Below are positions 7,906-14,175 of a DNA stretch of 64,000 nt, in pieces; the first letter of the stretch is position 1; each line of letters begins with the position of its first letter. The stretch is taken from positions 1 to 64,000 of the forward strand of contig DATLZZ010000007.1 in NCBI GenBank assembly GCA_035573715.1, written 5' to 3'. The notes below the pieces were generated by a model, which saw nothing but the letters and a program-made list of their open reading frames with translations, did no database searches and was not told the DNA's origin. Made by a program: the position numbers and the translations under genes. The DNA is from JACPRL01 sp035573715 (GTDB lineage: Bacteria; Acidobacteriota; Terriglobia; Acidiferrales; 2-02-FULL-67-57).

Positions 7906-8937
7906 ATGCTGCGCACGCGGCTGACCGAAGAATATGGTCTCGAGCATCCTTTCATTTCCGCCGGTATGGGCTTCCTGGCGCTGCCGGAGCTGACCGCCGC
8001 CGTCTGCAACGCCGGCGGGCTCGGAATCCTGGGCGCCAGCCCGGGCCCGCCGGAGTACGCGGCGGCGCTGATTCGCCAGACCCGCACGCTCACCCAGCGC
8101 CTGTTTGCGGTGGACTTCGTGGTTGATTCCTCGCCAGCCCTGGGCGAGTTCACCACCGAGGCGCACATGGATGTTTGTATCGCGGAGCGCGTCCGGGTCG
8201 CCGTGTTCCACTGGCATTTGCCGCCCCGGGCTTGGAGCGAACGCTTGCGCGGCGCGGGCGCGAAAGTGTGGATGCAAGTAGGCTCGGTAGCCGCGGCGCG
8301 CGAAGCGGTCGCCGCTGGCGCCGATGCCATCATCGCTCAAGGCAGCGAGGCCGGCGGGCACTCCCGCGCGAACACCGGGCTGATTTCGCTCCTGCCCGCT
8401 GTTGTGGATGCAATCGCGCCCGTGCCCGTGATTGCCGCCGGCGGCATCGCCGACGGCCGCGGGGTCGCCGCTGCTTTGGCGCTCGGCGCCCAAGCTGTGT
8501 GTGTCGGCACGCGCCTCATCGCCAGCCGCGAAGCCTACGCCCACGCCGAGTACAAGCGCCGCGTGGTGGCGGCTTCGGTGGACGACATCACCCGCACCCA
8601 CATCTTCGGCGTCGAATGGCCCGACCAGCCGATGAAGGTCATCGCCAACCGCGTGGTGCGCGAATGGGCCGGGCGCACCGAGCGCACTCCCCCCTCGCCC
8701 CAACCGCCGCAGTTCATCGGGCGCACGAAGATGGGCGGGCAGGACTACCCCATGCCCAAGTACTCTTCATTTTTGCCCACGCCGGATACCGAAGGCGACT
8801 TCGAGGAAATGTGCCTGGCTGCCGGAGAAAGCGCCGGCCTGGTGCGCGAGATCAAACCCGCCGCCGACATCATCCGCGAGATGATGGCCTCCGCAGAGCA
8901 CCTCCTCCGCCAACGCCTGCCGGCAATGGTTGTGTAG
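7906..8937 (+). CDS. nitronate monooxygenase / FabK-like flavoprotein
   Basis: This is a TIM-barrel FMN enzyme of the 2-nitropropane dioxygenase family. It shows the start PFISAGMGFLALPEL, AGGLGILGA, a QGSEAGGH flavin-binding segment with the family histidine, VPVIAAGGIADGRG and LGAQAVCVGTRL. Members oxidise alkyl nitronates or act as enoyl-ACP reductases, and the sequence alone does not separate the two. At 343 aa it has normal length. GGAGGAACCC precedes the ATG. It diverges from selD across about 80 bases. The C-terminal 90 residues include a lid-like segment. No fatty-acid genes adjoin, which slightly favours the nitronate role. Confidence 0.85.
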   Translation: MLRTRLTEEYGLEHPFISAGMGFLALPELTAAVCNAGGLGILGASPGPPEYAAALIRQTRTLTQRLFAVDFVVDSSPALGEFTTEAHMDVCIAERVRVAVFHWHLPPRAWSERLRGAGAKVWMQVGSVAAAREAVAAGADAIIAQGSEAGGHSRANTGLISLLPAVVDAIAPVPVIAAGGIADGRGVAAALALGAQAVCVGTRLIASREAYAHAEYKRRVVAASVDDITRTHIFGVEWPDQPMKVIANRVVREWAGRTERTPPSPQPPQFIGRTKMGGQDYPMPKYSSFLPTPDTEGDFEEMCLAAGESAGLVREIKPAADIIREMMASAEHLLRQRLPAMVV

Positions 8938-8967
8938 CGCAGGTCGTCGAAGGCCCTCTGTGGCTTC

Positions 8968-9495
8968 TTACCACCCGAACTGTTTGCGGATGGCCGCAAT
9001 CTGATTCAGGTGATTGATGTCGTGTCCCGCCAGCAGCACCACCGTGCGCTTGACCGTTTCCTTGCCGCGCTCCTGGTGCATCCCGTAGCGGTTCCACCAC
9101 GGCCGCGGCACCGACTTCAGCAGCCGCAGGTTGGCCTCCCGCAGCACCCGAATCTGCTCGACCAACTTCGCCACCGGCTGTTGCTTGTAGCGCAGGTTCT
9201 TCGCCCAAATGTCCTGGTCGTAGGGTTGAATGGTCTGCCCCGGCTGCGCCAGCATCATGCGCAGCCGCCAGCCGTAGACCACTTCGGTGTCGGCCAGATG
9301 GCCGAGGATTTCCTGGATGCACCACTTGTTGGGCTGCGGGCGCCGCAGAAACTGCGCCCGGGACAATCCCGAGACCGCTCGCTTTAATTTCGCCGGATAC
9401 GCCGCCTGCATCTTCAGCGGGTCGCCCTTGCCGACGTAGCCCTTGATTCGCTTCATGTACTGCTTGAACTGGTTCTTTACCACGATGCGCCTCAT
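8968..9495 (-). CDS. DinB-superfamily protein
   Basis: The four-helix DinB/YfiT-like fold is indicated by EILGHLADTEVVYGWRLRMML, with the first metal histidine, and by the late motif GHDINHLNQI, with two more histidines; together they form a three-histidine metal site. Relatives are metal-dependent thiol S-transferases or have unknown roles. The protein is 175 aa long and very basic at its N-terminus (KNQFKQYMKRIKGY). GGGAGGCCAAG precedes the ATG. Its position back to back with the metal-stress genes may be coincidence, though a bacillithiol- or mycothiol-like transferase role would fit a thiol-stress neighbourhood. Confidence 0.75.
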   Translation of the reverse strand: MRRIVVKNQFKQYMKRIKGYVGKGDPLKMQAAYPAKLKRAVSGLSRAQFLRRPQPNKWCIQEILGHLADTEVVYGWRLRMMLAQPGQTIQPYDQDIWAKNLRYKQQPVAKLVEQIRVLREANLRLLKSVPRPWWNRYGMHQERGKETVKRTVVLLAGHDINHLNQIAAIRKQFGW

Positions 9496-9554
9496 CTTGG
9501 CCTCCCCTGCCTCCCGCCGTCATCCTAGCACGGCGTCCAACAACCAATTTGGCC

Positions 9555-9583
9555 TTGACAGGGGCGCGGGGGCGGGGTAGGCT
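9555..9583 (+). promoter_or_regulatory. sigma-70-type promoter of the CCC-protein/CsoR unit
   Basis: TTGACA at 9555-9560 is a perfect -35, and TAGGCT at 9578-9583 is a usable -10 after a 17-base spacer. Predicted initiation near 9590 falls inside the downstream palindrome, as expected for repression. Confidence 0.6.
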
Positions 9584-9587
9584 CCGT

Positions 9588-9610
9588 ATACCCCCACAGG
9601 GTGGGGGTAT
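9588..9610. promoter_or_regulatory. G/C-tract palindromic operator (CsoR-type)
   Basis: ATACCCCC (9588-9595) and GGGGGTAT (9603-9610) form a perfect inverted repeat with a seven-base centre. CsoR/RcnR-family repressors bind A/T-flanked G/C tracts of this kind. The site overlaps the predicted transcription start of the small cysteine-rich gene and of the CsoR-family gene behind it, so autoregulation is likely. Confidence 0.7.
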
Positions 9611-9634
9611 TAACGAAGACCCGGAGGAATGTCT

Positions 9635-9856
9635 ATGACGCGTCGCGTGCTCGCCCTGATGGGCGCGCTGTTACTGGCGATGGCAATCTGGGCCGCCTAC
9701 CCGAGCGGCACCAAGGCCGCCGGCCTGCGCTGCACCCTGACCGGCCAGAAGATCGACTCTTGCTGCTGCATTCAGAAGGACGGGAAGCTCTACTGCCCGC
9801 TGGCCAAGAAGACGATTGAGAAGTGCTGCTGCGAGCCGGCCGGCAGCGCCAAGTAA
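9635..9856 (+). CDS. small exported or anchored cysteine-rich protein with two CCC triplets
   Basis: This is a 73-residue protein with an N-terminal hydrophobic helix (about residues 5-22: signal peptide or anchor) and a compact cysteine-rich tail. The tail reads C-x8-9-CCC-x8-C-x8-CCC, with the triplets in DSCCCIQKDG and EKCCCEP. Eight cysteines in about 40 residues suggest a soft-metal-binding, metallothionein-like role. The start is the second ATG, which lies seven bases after GGAGG. The gene is the first of a two-gene unit with a CsoR-family regulator nine bases downstream, and it sits directly behind a G/C-tract operator. I do not recognise a named family; metal binding is inference from composition and context. 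Confidence 0.75.
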   Translation: MTRRVLALMGALLLAMAIWAAYPSGTKAAGLRCTLTGQKIDSCCCIQKDGKLYCPLAKKTIEKCCCEPAGSAK

Positions 9857-9865
9857 GGAGGGGCC

Positions 9866-10156
9866 GTGGCCAGAGCAGCAACTCTTCCCATCTACAGCGG
9901 CGAGGTGCAACAGAACTGCTTGCGGCGCCTGCGCGCGGCGGAAGGGCAGTTGCGTGGCGTGCAGGAGATGATCGAAGCGCAGCGTCCTTGCCTAGACGTG
10001 CTGACGCAACTGGCCGCCGCCCAGAGCGCCTTGCGCCAAGTTTCCCGCAGCGTCCTGCGCAACTACCTCGAGAAGTGCGCCTCCGACGCCATCCGCCGCT
10101 CCGACCCTAAAGTCTACGACGAGCTGATGGAGGCCCTCTTCAAGTTTTCTCAATAG
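9866..10156 (+). CDS. CsoR/RcnR-family (DUF156) repressor, Cys-Tyr-Cys variant
   Basis: This all-helical DUF156 regulator (96 aa) contains LRRLRAAEGQLRGVQEMI and PCLDVLTQLAAAQSALRQV. The sensing positions are Cys42, Tyr67 and Cys71. Copper CsoR has Cys-His-Cys at this spacing, so the histidine is replaced by tyrosine here. Loss of the histidine with both thiols kept also occurs in non-copper members such as persulfide sensors, so the inducer may be a soft metal, selenide/sulfide or a reactive sulfur species rather than Cu(I). The start is GTG with GGAGGGGCC upstream. It is co-transcribed with the CCC protein and probably represses it through the palindrome at 9588. Confidence 0.8.
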   Translation: MARAATLPIYSGEVQQNCLRRLRAAEGQLRGVQEMIEAQRPCLDVLTQLAAAQSALRQVSRSVLRNYLEKCASDAIRRSDPKVYDELMEALFKFSQ

Positions 10157-10180
10157 GTCACGGGCTCGGACTGGAAGGCG

Positions 10181-10525
10181 TCAGTACTGCTTGGTGTGCA
10201 GCACGCCGTAGGTTGTCACGACGATCCCCGCCAGCAGCAACACTCCGCCGGCGATGTCGTAGCGCGTGATCTTGTAGCCGTCGATGTAGACTGCGAAAAC
10301 CCACGCCATCAGCTTGTAGACAAAGAAGTAGTAGAGCGGGAAGGCGTGGGTGAACGACCACCCTGTCTTCGAGATGGCCACCGCCAGCGCGCCGTAGACG
10401 GCCATGGCGCCGATGGCTAGCAGCAACTGGCCGCGCGTGGTTTTTGCCAGGTAGCCCCCGGCGTCCCCCAAGTTCTCAAAGAAAGCGCACAGCAGCAGCA
10501 GGCCCAGCAGCGCGGCGAATCGCAT
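10181..10525 (-). CDS. YnfA-like (UPF0060) small membrane protein
   Basis: This 114-residue protein has four predicted membrane helices. Its C-terminal half (YKLMAWVFAVYIDGYKITRYD, then GGVLLLAGIVVTTYG) resembles the end of YnfA, where a short conserved VDGVKLTLYDWTG-type stretch links the last helices. YnfA-type proteins are related to small drug/metabolite transporters and their substrate is debated. AAGGGG precedes the ATG with seven bases between. It is the last gene of the minus-strand CsoR-MerT-selenoprotein operon, eleven bases after the glutaredoxin stop, and may export or import the compound handled by that operon. Confidence 0.7.
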   Translation of the reverse strand: MRFAALLGLLLLCAFFENLGDAGGYLAKTTRGQLLLAIGAMAVYGALAVAISKTGWSFTHAFPLYYFFVYKLMAWVFAVYIDGYKITRYDIAGGVLLLAGIVVTTYGVLHTKQY

Positions 10526-10536
10526 GGCTCACCCCT

Positions 10537-10773
10537 TCAGTGGGATTCGATTCCGAGCAGCGATTGTAGCCGGTTCGCGTCGAACCCGACCACCACCTCT
10601 TTGTCCACAACGGTTACGGGCGTGGTGAGATAGCCAAGCTTCTCAAGCTCGGCGAGCGCTGTGGGGTCGCCGGCGATGTTGCGTTCGGTGAATTCAATTC
10701 TGTGGCGTGAAAGAAACTCCTTCACCTTTTCGCAGAACAGTCACCCCGGCTGCATGTAGACAGTTACCTTCAC
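10537..10773 (-). CDS. glutaredoxin-family selenoprotein (U-L-F-C, Sec11)
   Basis: With the UGA at 10741-10743 read as selenocysteine, the protein is a complete 78-residue glutaredoxin/NrdH-like fold. Beta strand KVTVYMQPG leads into the active site U-L-F-C, followed by the helix EKVKEFLSRHRI, the loop TERNI, the cis-proline segment TTPVTVV and the closing strand VVVGFDANRLQSLL. Sec replaces the first cysteine of CxxC, the usual place for Sec in thiol oxidoreductases. Without readthrough only a fragment from GTG 10725, lacking the active site, remains. The start is GTG 10773 with GGGAG six bases upstream. A hairpin follows the UGA. It lies twelve bases after the Sec-thioredoxin-like gene, probably in one operon. 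Confidence 0.85.
10707..10725 (-). promoter_or_regulatory. SECIS-like hairpin in the glutaredoxin mRNA
   Basis: GTGAAGG (10725-10719) pairs with CTTTCAC (10713-10707), with one G-U pair, around the loop AGUUU. The loop begins after 22 bases beyond the UGA and has G at its second position. The stem is weaker than those of the other two candidates. Confidence 0.55.
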
Positions 10774-10785
10774 GATTTGCTCCCG

Positions 10786-11379
10786 CTATCGAGCAGCGGC
10801 CGGCGTGTCGATGAGCTTCTTGAGGTCGCGCTCGAGCTGGTGGCGCGTCCGAATGATGGTGTTGCCCCAACTTACGGGCGTCGGGGGTTCATCTTCCCAA
10901 GTGGCGCCGGCCGGGTAAAGGATCCAGGTGTCCCACAGAGCTTCGTCGTAGTGCGGCACCTTGTGGCGCTCGAGATAGTAGCGGCCGAGTTTTTTCTCCT
11001 CATCCCAAAAGTGAATCACCCGCGGATCGCTTAGCAGCTCCGGCGGCCACTCGGCGCGGGCGTCGCCCGGAAACATGTTGAACCAGACGGCATATACACG
11101 CAGCTCGCCCTTGGTGTGTTTCTCCAGCAGTTCCTTCTGCACCCACCGGGTGCCAGCCACGCACACGGGTCAAGTGGGCGAGAGCAGGAGGAGAATTCGC
11201 GGCCGATCCCGGTCGGCGTTGAAGGCGTCGCGAAACTGCTCCAGGCTGCTGAGCTCGTGGAGCCTGTTGGATGCATAGGGCGGCGGCGCGGAAATAATCG
11301 GTGCATGGGCGGACAGCGCAGCGACTGCCAACAGGGCGACGAACAGCCGAACGCATTGGCGCAGAGTCACGTTCATCAT
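10786..11379 (-). CDS. exported thioredoxin-like selenoprotein (U-P-V-C, Sec70)
   Basis: Two minus-strand frames join into one 197-residue protein when the UGA at 11170-11172 is read as selenocysteine. Residues 1-30 form a signal peptide or anchor (LFVALLAVAALSAHA). A strand RILLLLSPT then leads into U-P-V-C, followed by a helix with WVQKELLEKH, a strand RVYAVWFNMFPG and a thioredoxin-like end with DTWILYPAGATW. Strand, UxxC and helix are the thioredoxin active-site arrangement, with Sec in place of the first Cys. The second half has no start with a proper ribosome site, whereas the ATG at 11379 has GGGAGGA upstream. The start is four bases after the MerT-like stop. A perfect SECIS-like hairpin follows. 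A role in reducing or binding a metal outside the membrane is inferred. Confidence 0.85.
11139..11153 (-). promoter_or_regulatory. SECIS-like hairpin in the thioredoxin-like mRNA
   Basis: GCACCC (11153-11148) pairs perfectly with GGGTGC (11144-11139) around a GGU loop, and outer CU/AG pairs extend it past one bulged base. The loop begins after 22 bases beyond the UGA. The loop sequence is identical to that of selD. Confidence 0.75.
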
Positions 11380-11383
11380 CGGA

Positions 11384-11722
11384 TCAGTCCTCCCACACCG
11401 CGAGCCAGTAGAGGACCCAACTGAGCCAGTAGGGTACGGTCGCGAGACCCAGCGAAACTACGCCGATGATCCACAGAAAGATTCGCTGCCACCGGCGGCC
11501 CATCGGATGCGTACATGTCCCACCCGGCTCGCAAGCCTGCGGCGCTGGCAGCGGCCGGTAGGCCTGGTAGAACGCCCACCCCAGCAGGATGACCGTCAGC
11601 GCCAGGAAATACGGCCGCCAGGGAATCAGGAATGTCAGCGTAGCGGAGCTCAATCCCAGCAAGCCCAACCCGAGAGCGAGGCAGCAAGAGGCCGTGACCA
11701 ATGCCGCTGCGGCTGGCAGCAA
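11384..11722 (-). CDS. merT: MerT-like mercuric (soft metal) transport protein
   Basis: The protein has three membrane helices and the two cysteine pairs of MerT. TASCCLALGLGLLG in helix 1 has vicinal cysteines, and ACEPGGTCTHP is the cytoplasmic-loop pair, matching the ACKPGEVC element of known MerT. WRPYFLALTVILLGWAFYQAYRP closely follows the helix-2 pattern of the family. MerT moves Hg(II) across the inner membrane, usually to a mercuric reductase, but no merA or merP is visible here. The only available start is TTG 11722; the frame is open upstream to 11779 with protein-like sequence and no better start, so the N-terminus is uncertain. It follows the CsoR gene after about 46 bases. Confidence 0.75.
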   Translation of the reverse strand: MLPAAAALVTASCCLALGLGLLGLSSATLTFLIPWRPYFLALTVILLGWAFYQAYRPLPAPQACEPGGTCTHPMGRRWQRIFLWIIGVVSLGLATVPYWLSWVLYWLAVWED

Positions 11723-11768
11723 CGCGCCGCCGCTGATCCAGTGATTCCGGCCGAGCGTCGGTCGTCCC

Positions 11769-12074
11769 CTAGAGATTCTTCACCACTTGCGTGAGCGCCC
11801 CCTTGAGGTGGCGCAGCGCCTTTTCGCCCTGGCCGGCGCGCACGCACTCCGTGACGCAGGTTTCCATATGGTTCTCTAGCAGGCGCGCGGTGGCCTGGTT
11901 AAGGGCCGAGCGCACTGCCGAAAGCTGGACCAGCAGGTCTTCGCAGGAAGCGTGTTCGCCCAGCATGCGCTTGACGCCGCGAATGTGGCCTTCAATGCGG
12001 CTCAGGCGATTCTGCAATTCCTCCTCGACCTCGGGGTCGAGGTAGATGTCGCGGGCAGGTGTGGCCTTCGTCAT
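11769..12074 (-). CDS. CsoR-family metal-sensing repressor (canonical Cys-His-Cys)
   Basis: This DUF156 regulator (101 aa) contains LQNRLSRIEGHIRGVKRMLGE and the metal triad Cys44, His69, Cys73 at the same spacing as copper CsoR. It is the first gene of the minus-strand unit with the MerT-like gene and the two selenoproteins, so it most probably controls them in response to Cu(I) or another thiophilic metal. The start ATG 12074 is favoured over an upstream GTG because AGGAGGGG is ideally placed. That ribosome site lies within the palindrome at 12074-12092, so repressor binding would mask the promoter or leader. It shares the divergent region with a small cysteine-rich gene. Confidence 0.88.
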   Translation of the reverse strand: MTKATPARDIYLDPEVEEELQNRLSRIEGHIRGVKRMLGEHASCEDLLVQLSAVRSALNQATARLLENHMETCVTECVRAGQGEKALRHLKGALTQVVKNL

Positions 12075-12092
12075 ATCCCCTCCTGGGGGATA
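12074..12092. promoter_or_regulatory. G/C-tract palindromic operator at the head of the MerT-selenoprotein operon
   Basis: TATCCCC (12074-12080) and GGGGGATA (12085-12092) form an inverted repeat with a TCCT centre. It has the same design as the site at 9588-9610, an A/T-flanked C-run/G-run. It overlaps the ribosome-binding site of the CsoR gene and lies between divergent genes. Confidence 0.65.
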
Positions 12093-12157
12093 GGATGACA
12101 CGGGCTTCACCGCGGATGCAAGAAGTTTTTTTCAGGGCAAGACTCCAGTTGGCTACA

Positions 12158-12412
12158 ATGGTAGGCGTGAACGCCTGCCCGCATCCCGACGACCAGGGCG
12201 TCCGCACCGTCTACTACCTGATGTGCGGCGCCTGCAAGCAGGTCCGCCTGGTGAGCTATTGCAACTACGCCGAAGACTGCCACCCCAAGTGCACCCTGGC
12301 GGCGGTCTGCGTCCAGCCCGCGCGGGCGAAGTACCACGCTGCCGTTCCGCTCGAAGTTCCGCCCGAACTGGCGGAGGCCGGCCGCCGCCCGACAGCCGAG
12401 CTCGCCAGCTAA
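12158..12412 (+). CDS. small cysteine-rich protein, function unknown
   Basis: This is a predicted 84-residue protein with seven cysteines in its first 50 residues, including CGAC (CxxC) and the spaced set in SYCNYAEDCHPKC, and a proline/alanine-rich tail. The pattern suggests a zinc-ribbon or other metal-binding fold. I recognise no family. The start is unclear: ATG 12158 and GTG 12167 both lack a strong ribosome site, and the frame is open further upstream. It diverges from the CsoR-MerT operon and could share its operator. Whether it is expressed is not certain. Confidence 0.5.
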   Translation: MVGVNACPHPDDQGVRTVYYLMCGACKQVRLVSYCNYAEDCHPKCTLAAVCVQPARAKYHAAVPLEVPPELAEAGRRPTAELAS

Positions 12413-12848
12413 CTGCGCCCCGACCGCCATGGCAGGCCAAGTGCGCGCTTGAAAGCGCTTGACAAATTTGCTGTCTTCGCTTACCATTCGCCTGCTGGTT
12501 GAAGTGTGGCCCTTCACCGCACTGAAGAGGAGCGGACATAGGAAACTAATTCCCCATAAGTCATTTTGAATCAGCCAGATCGAAGCACGGGGGAAATATA
12601 GGAATAGAACTAGTTTCGGCGTGCAAGTCGTTTGGAATCAATGAAGACGGGCAGCGAGCGAAGGGATACCCCCCCTTCCTCTCGGATTATGTCAAATAGG
12701 AGGCGCGACAGGAAAACAGGAGCATGGTTCGCGGGCGAGCTCAGCCGCGGGTGGCTGCTGAACAAAAGCCGGGCAGAGGCACTAGCAGCCAGGGCGCGGA
12801 TAGGCTAGAATGCCGCACTCCCAAAGCAGCGCGTGGAAGGAGATAGTT
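12413..12848. other. intergenic region before pilT
   Basis: No gene is supported in these 436 bases. It contains one good promoter (listed separately) and otherwise relatively A/T-rich sequence with no hairpin or repeat I could define. The end (about 12831-12846) carries the ribosome site of pilT. Confidence 0.4.
12459..12487 (+). promoter_or_regulatory. sigma-70-type promoter, probably for pilT
   Basis: TTGACA at 12459-12464 is separated by 17 bases from TACCAT at 12482-12487. If used for pilT, it gives a leader of about 350 bases. Confidence 0.5.
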
Positions 12849-14117
12849 ATGGCGACGCCACCGGCAACGACACCACCCTCTGTCCCCCCGAGCGGGACGG
12901 CGGCACCGGCCGCCCCCGCGGCGCCGGCCGTTGCTAAGCCCGCCTTCCCCACCACGGCACTGCTCTCGGCGATGCTGCGGGTCGATAAGCGGGTGAGCGA
13001 TTTGATTTTTTCTCCCGGGCGTCCGCCGCAGGTGGAGCTGAACGGCCAGCTCGTGCCAGTGCAGATTGAGCAGGTGAAGATTCTCTCGGCCGAAGACACG
13101 ACGCGCATCGCCGGCGAGCTCATCGGCAACAACCGCACCGCGCTCGACAAGCTGCGCAACGAAGGCTCGTGCGACATCTCCTACAGCCTGCCGAAGCTCT
13201 CGCGCTTCCGGGTCAACATCTTCACGCAGCGCGGCTCGTGCGCCATCGTGATGCGCGTGATTCCCACCAACATTCCCGATTTCTCCACCTACAACCTGCC
13301 GCCGCAACTGGCGGACATCTGCGAGTTGAAGAACGGGATTGTGCTGGTGACGGGGCCGACGGGCTCGGGCAAGTCGTCGACCCTGGCGGCCATCGTGAAC
13401 AAGATCAACCACGAAAAGGCCTACCACATCGTCACCATCGAAGACCCGATTGAGTTCCTGCACCCGCACCGGAAGTCGACGATTCACCAGCGCGAGCTGC
13501 ACAGCGACACGCCGAGTTTCGCGCTCGCCCTGCGCGCCGCGCTGCGCCAGGCGCCCAAAGTGATTCTGGTGGGCGAGATGCGCGACAAAGAGACCGTGGA
13601 GACGGCGCTCGAGGCCGCCGAGACCGGCCACCTGGTGTTCTCAACCCTGCACACGGTGGACGCCTCCAAGACGGTCGAGCGCATCGTGGGCATCTTCGAC
13701 CTGAGCGAGCAGCAGGCCATTCGCAGCCGCTTCGCCAAGGCGTTTCGCTACATCGTGTCGCAGCGGCTCATTCCCACCAAAGGCGGCGCGGGGCGGGTGG
13801 CGGCGATTGAGATTCTCAAGTCCACCATGCGGACGCGCGAGTACGTCGAGAAGGGCGAGTCGGAAGGCAAGACGCTGCTCGACGCCATGCGCGACGGCGC
13901 GCTGGACGGCATGCAGCACTTCGACATGGTGATTGAGAAGTTCATTCGCGACGGCGTGATCGATTACGAAACCGGCCTGGTCTACTCCACCAACCGCGGC
14001 AACCTGGAGCTCGAGCTCGCCGACTTCAAGCCGCCCGAAAAACAAGCCGCGCCAGCAGCAACCGCTGCGGCGCCTGCCGGAGCGGCTCCCGGCCCGGAAA
14101 TCGAAATCGAACGCTAG
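12849..14117 (+). CDS. pilT: type IV pilus retraction ATPase PilT
   Basis: This hexameric ATPase powers pilus retraction at the inner membrane. After a Pro/Ala/Thr-rich N-terminal extension (residues 1-32) come the PAS-like N-domain and the core. Walker A is GPTGSGKSS (Lys175); the Asp box is TIEDPIEFLH, Walker B is ILVGEMRDKET, and the His box is GHLVFSTLHT, all as in PilT/PilU. A Pro/Ala-rich tail ends the protein. Start ATG 12849 follows AAGGAG. At 422 aa it is longer than typical PilT (about 345) because of the two low-complexity ends. No other pilus genes adjoin, so a PilU-type paralogue is possible. Confidence 0.88.
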   Translation: MATPPATTPPSVPPSGTAAPAAPAAPAVAKPAFPTTALLSAMLRVDKRVSDLIFSPGRPPQVELNGQLVPVQIEQVKILSAEDTTRIAGELIGNNRTALDKLRNEGSCDISYSLPKLSRFRVNIFTQRGSCAIVMRVIPTNIPDFSTYNLPPQLADICELKNGIVLVTGPTGSGKSSTLAAIVNKINHEKAYHIVTIEDPIEFLHPHRKSTIHQRELHSDTPSFALALRAALRQAPKVILVGEMRDKETVETALEAAETGHLVFSTLHTVDASKTVERIVGIFDLSEQQAIRSRFAKAFRYIVSQRLIPTKGGAGRVAAIEILKSTMRTREYVEKGESEGKTLLDAMRDGALDGMQHFDMVIEKFIRDGVIDYETGLVYSTNRGNLELELADFKPPEKQAAPAATAAAPAGAAPGPEIEIER

Positions 14118-14175
14118 AAAGCAGCGGCGACGAAGCCGCTGTGGGACGCTTCGTCGTCGGCTTTTCCCCGTTTGA

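Noticed and set aside
10537..11379. Interpretation of the interrupted thioredoxin and glutaredoxin frames as pseudogenes
   Set aside because: Both interruptions are UGA, both fall exactly on the active-site cysteine, the flanking sequence shows no other decay, and SECIS-like hairpins follow; selD next door has the same feature.
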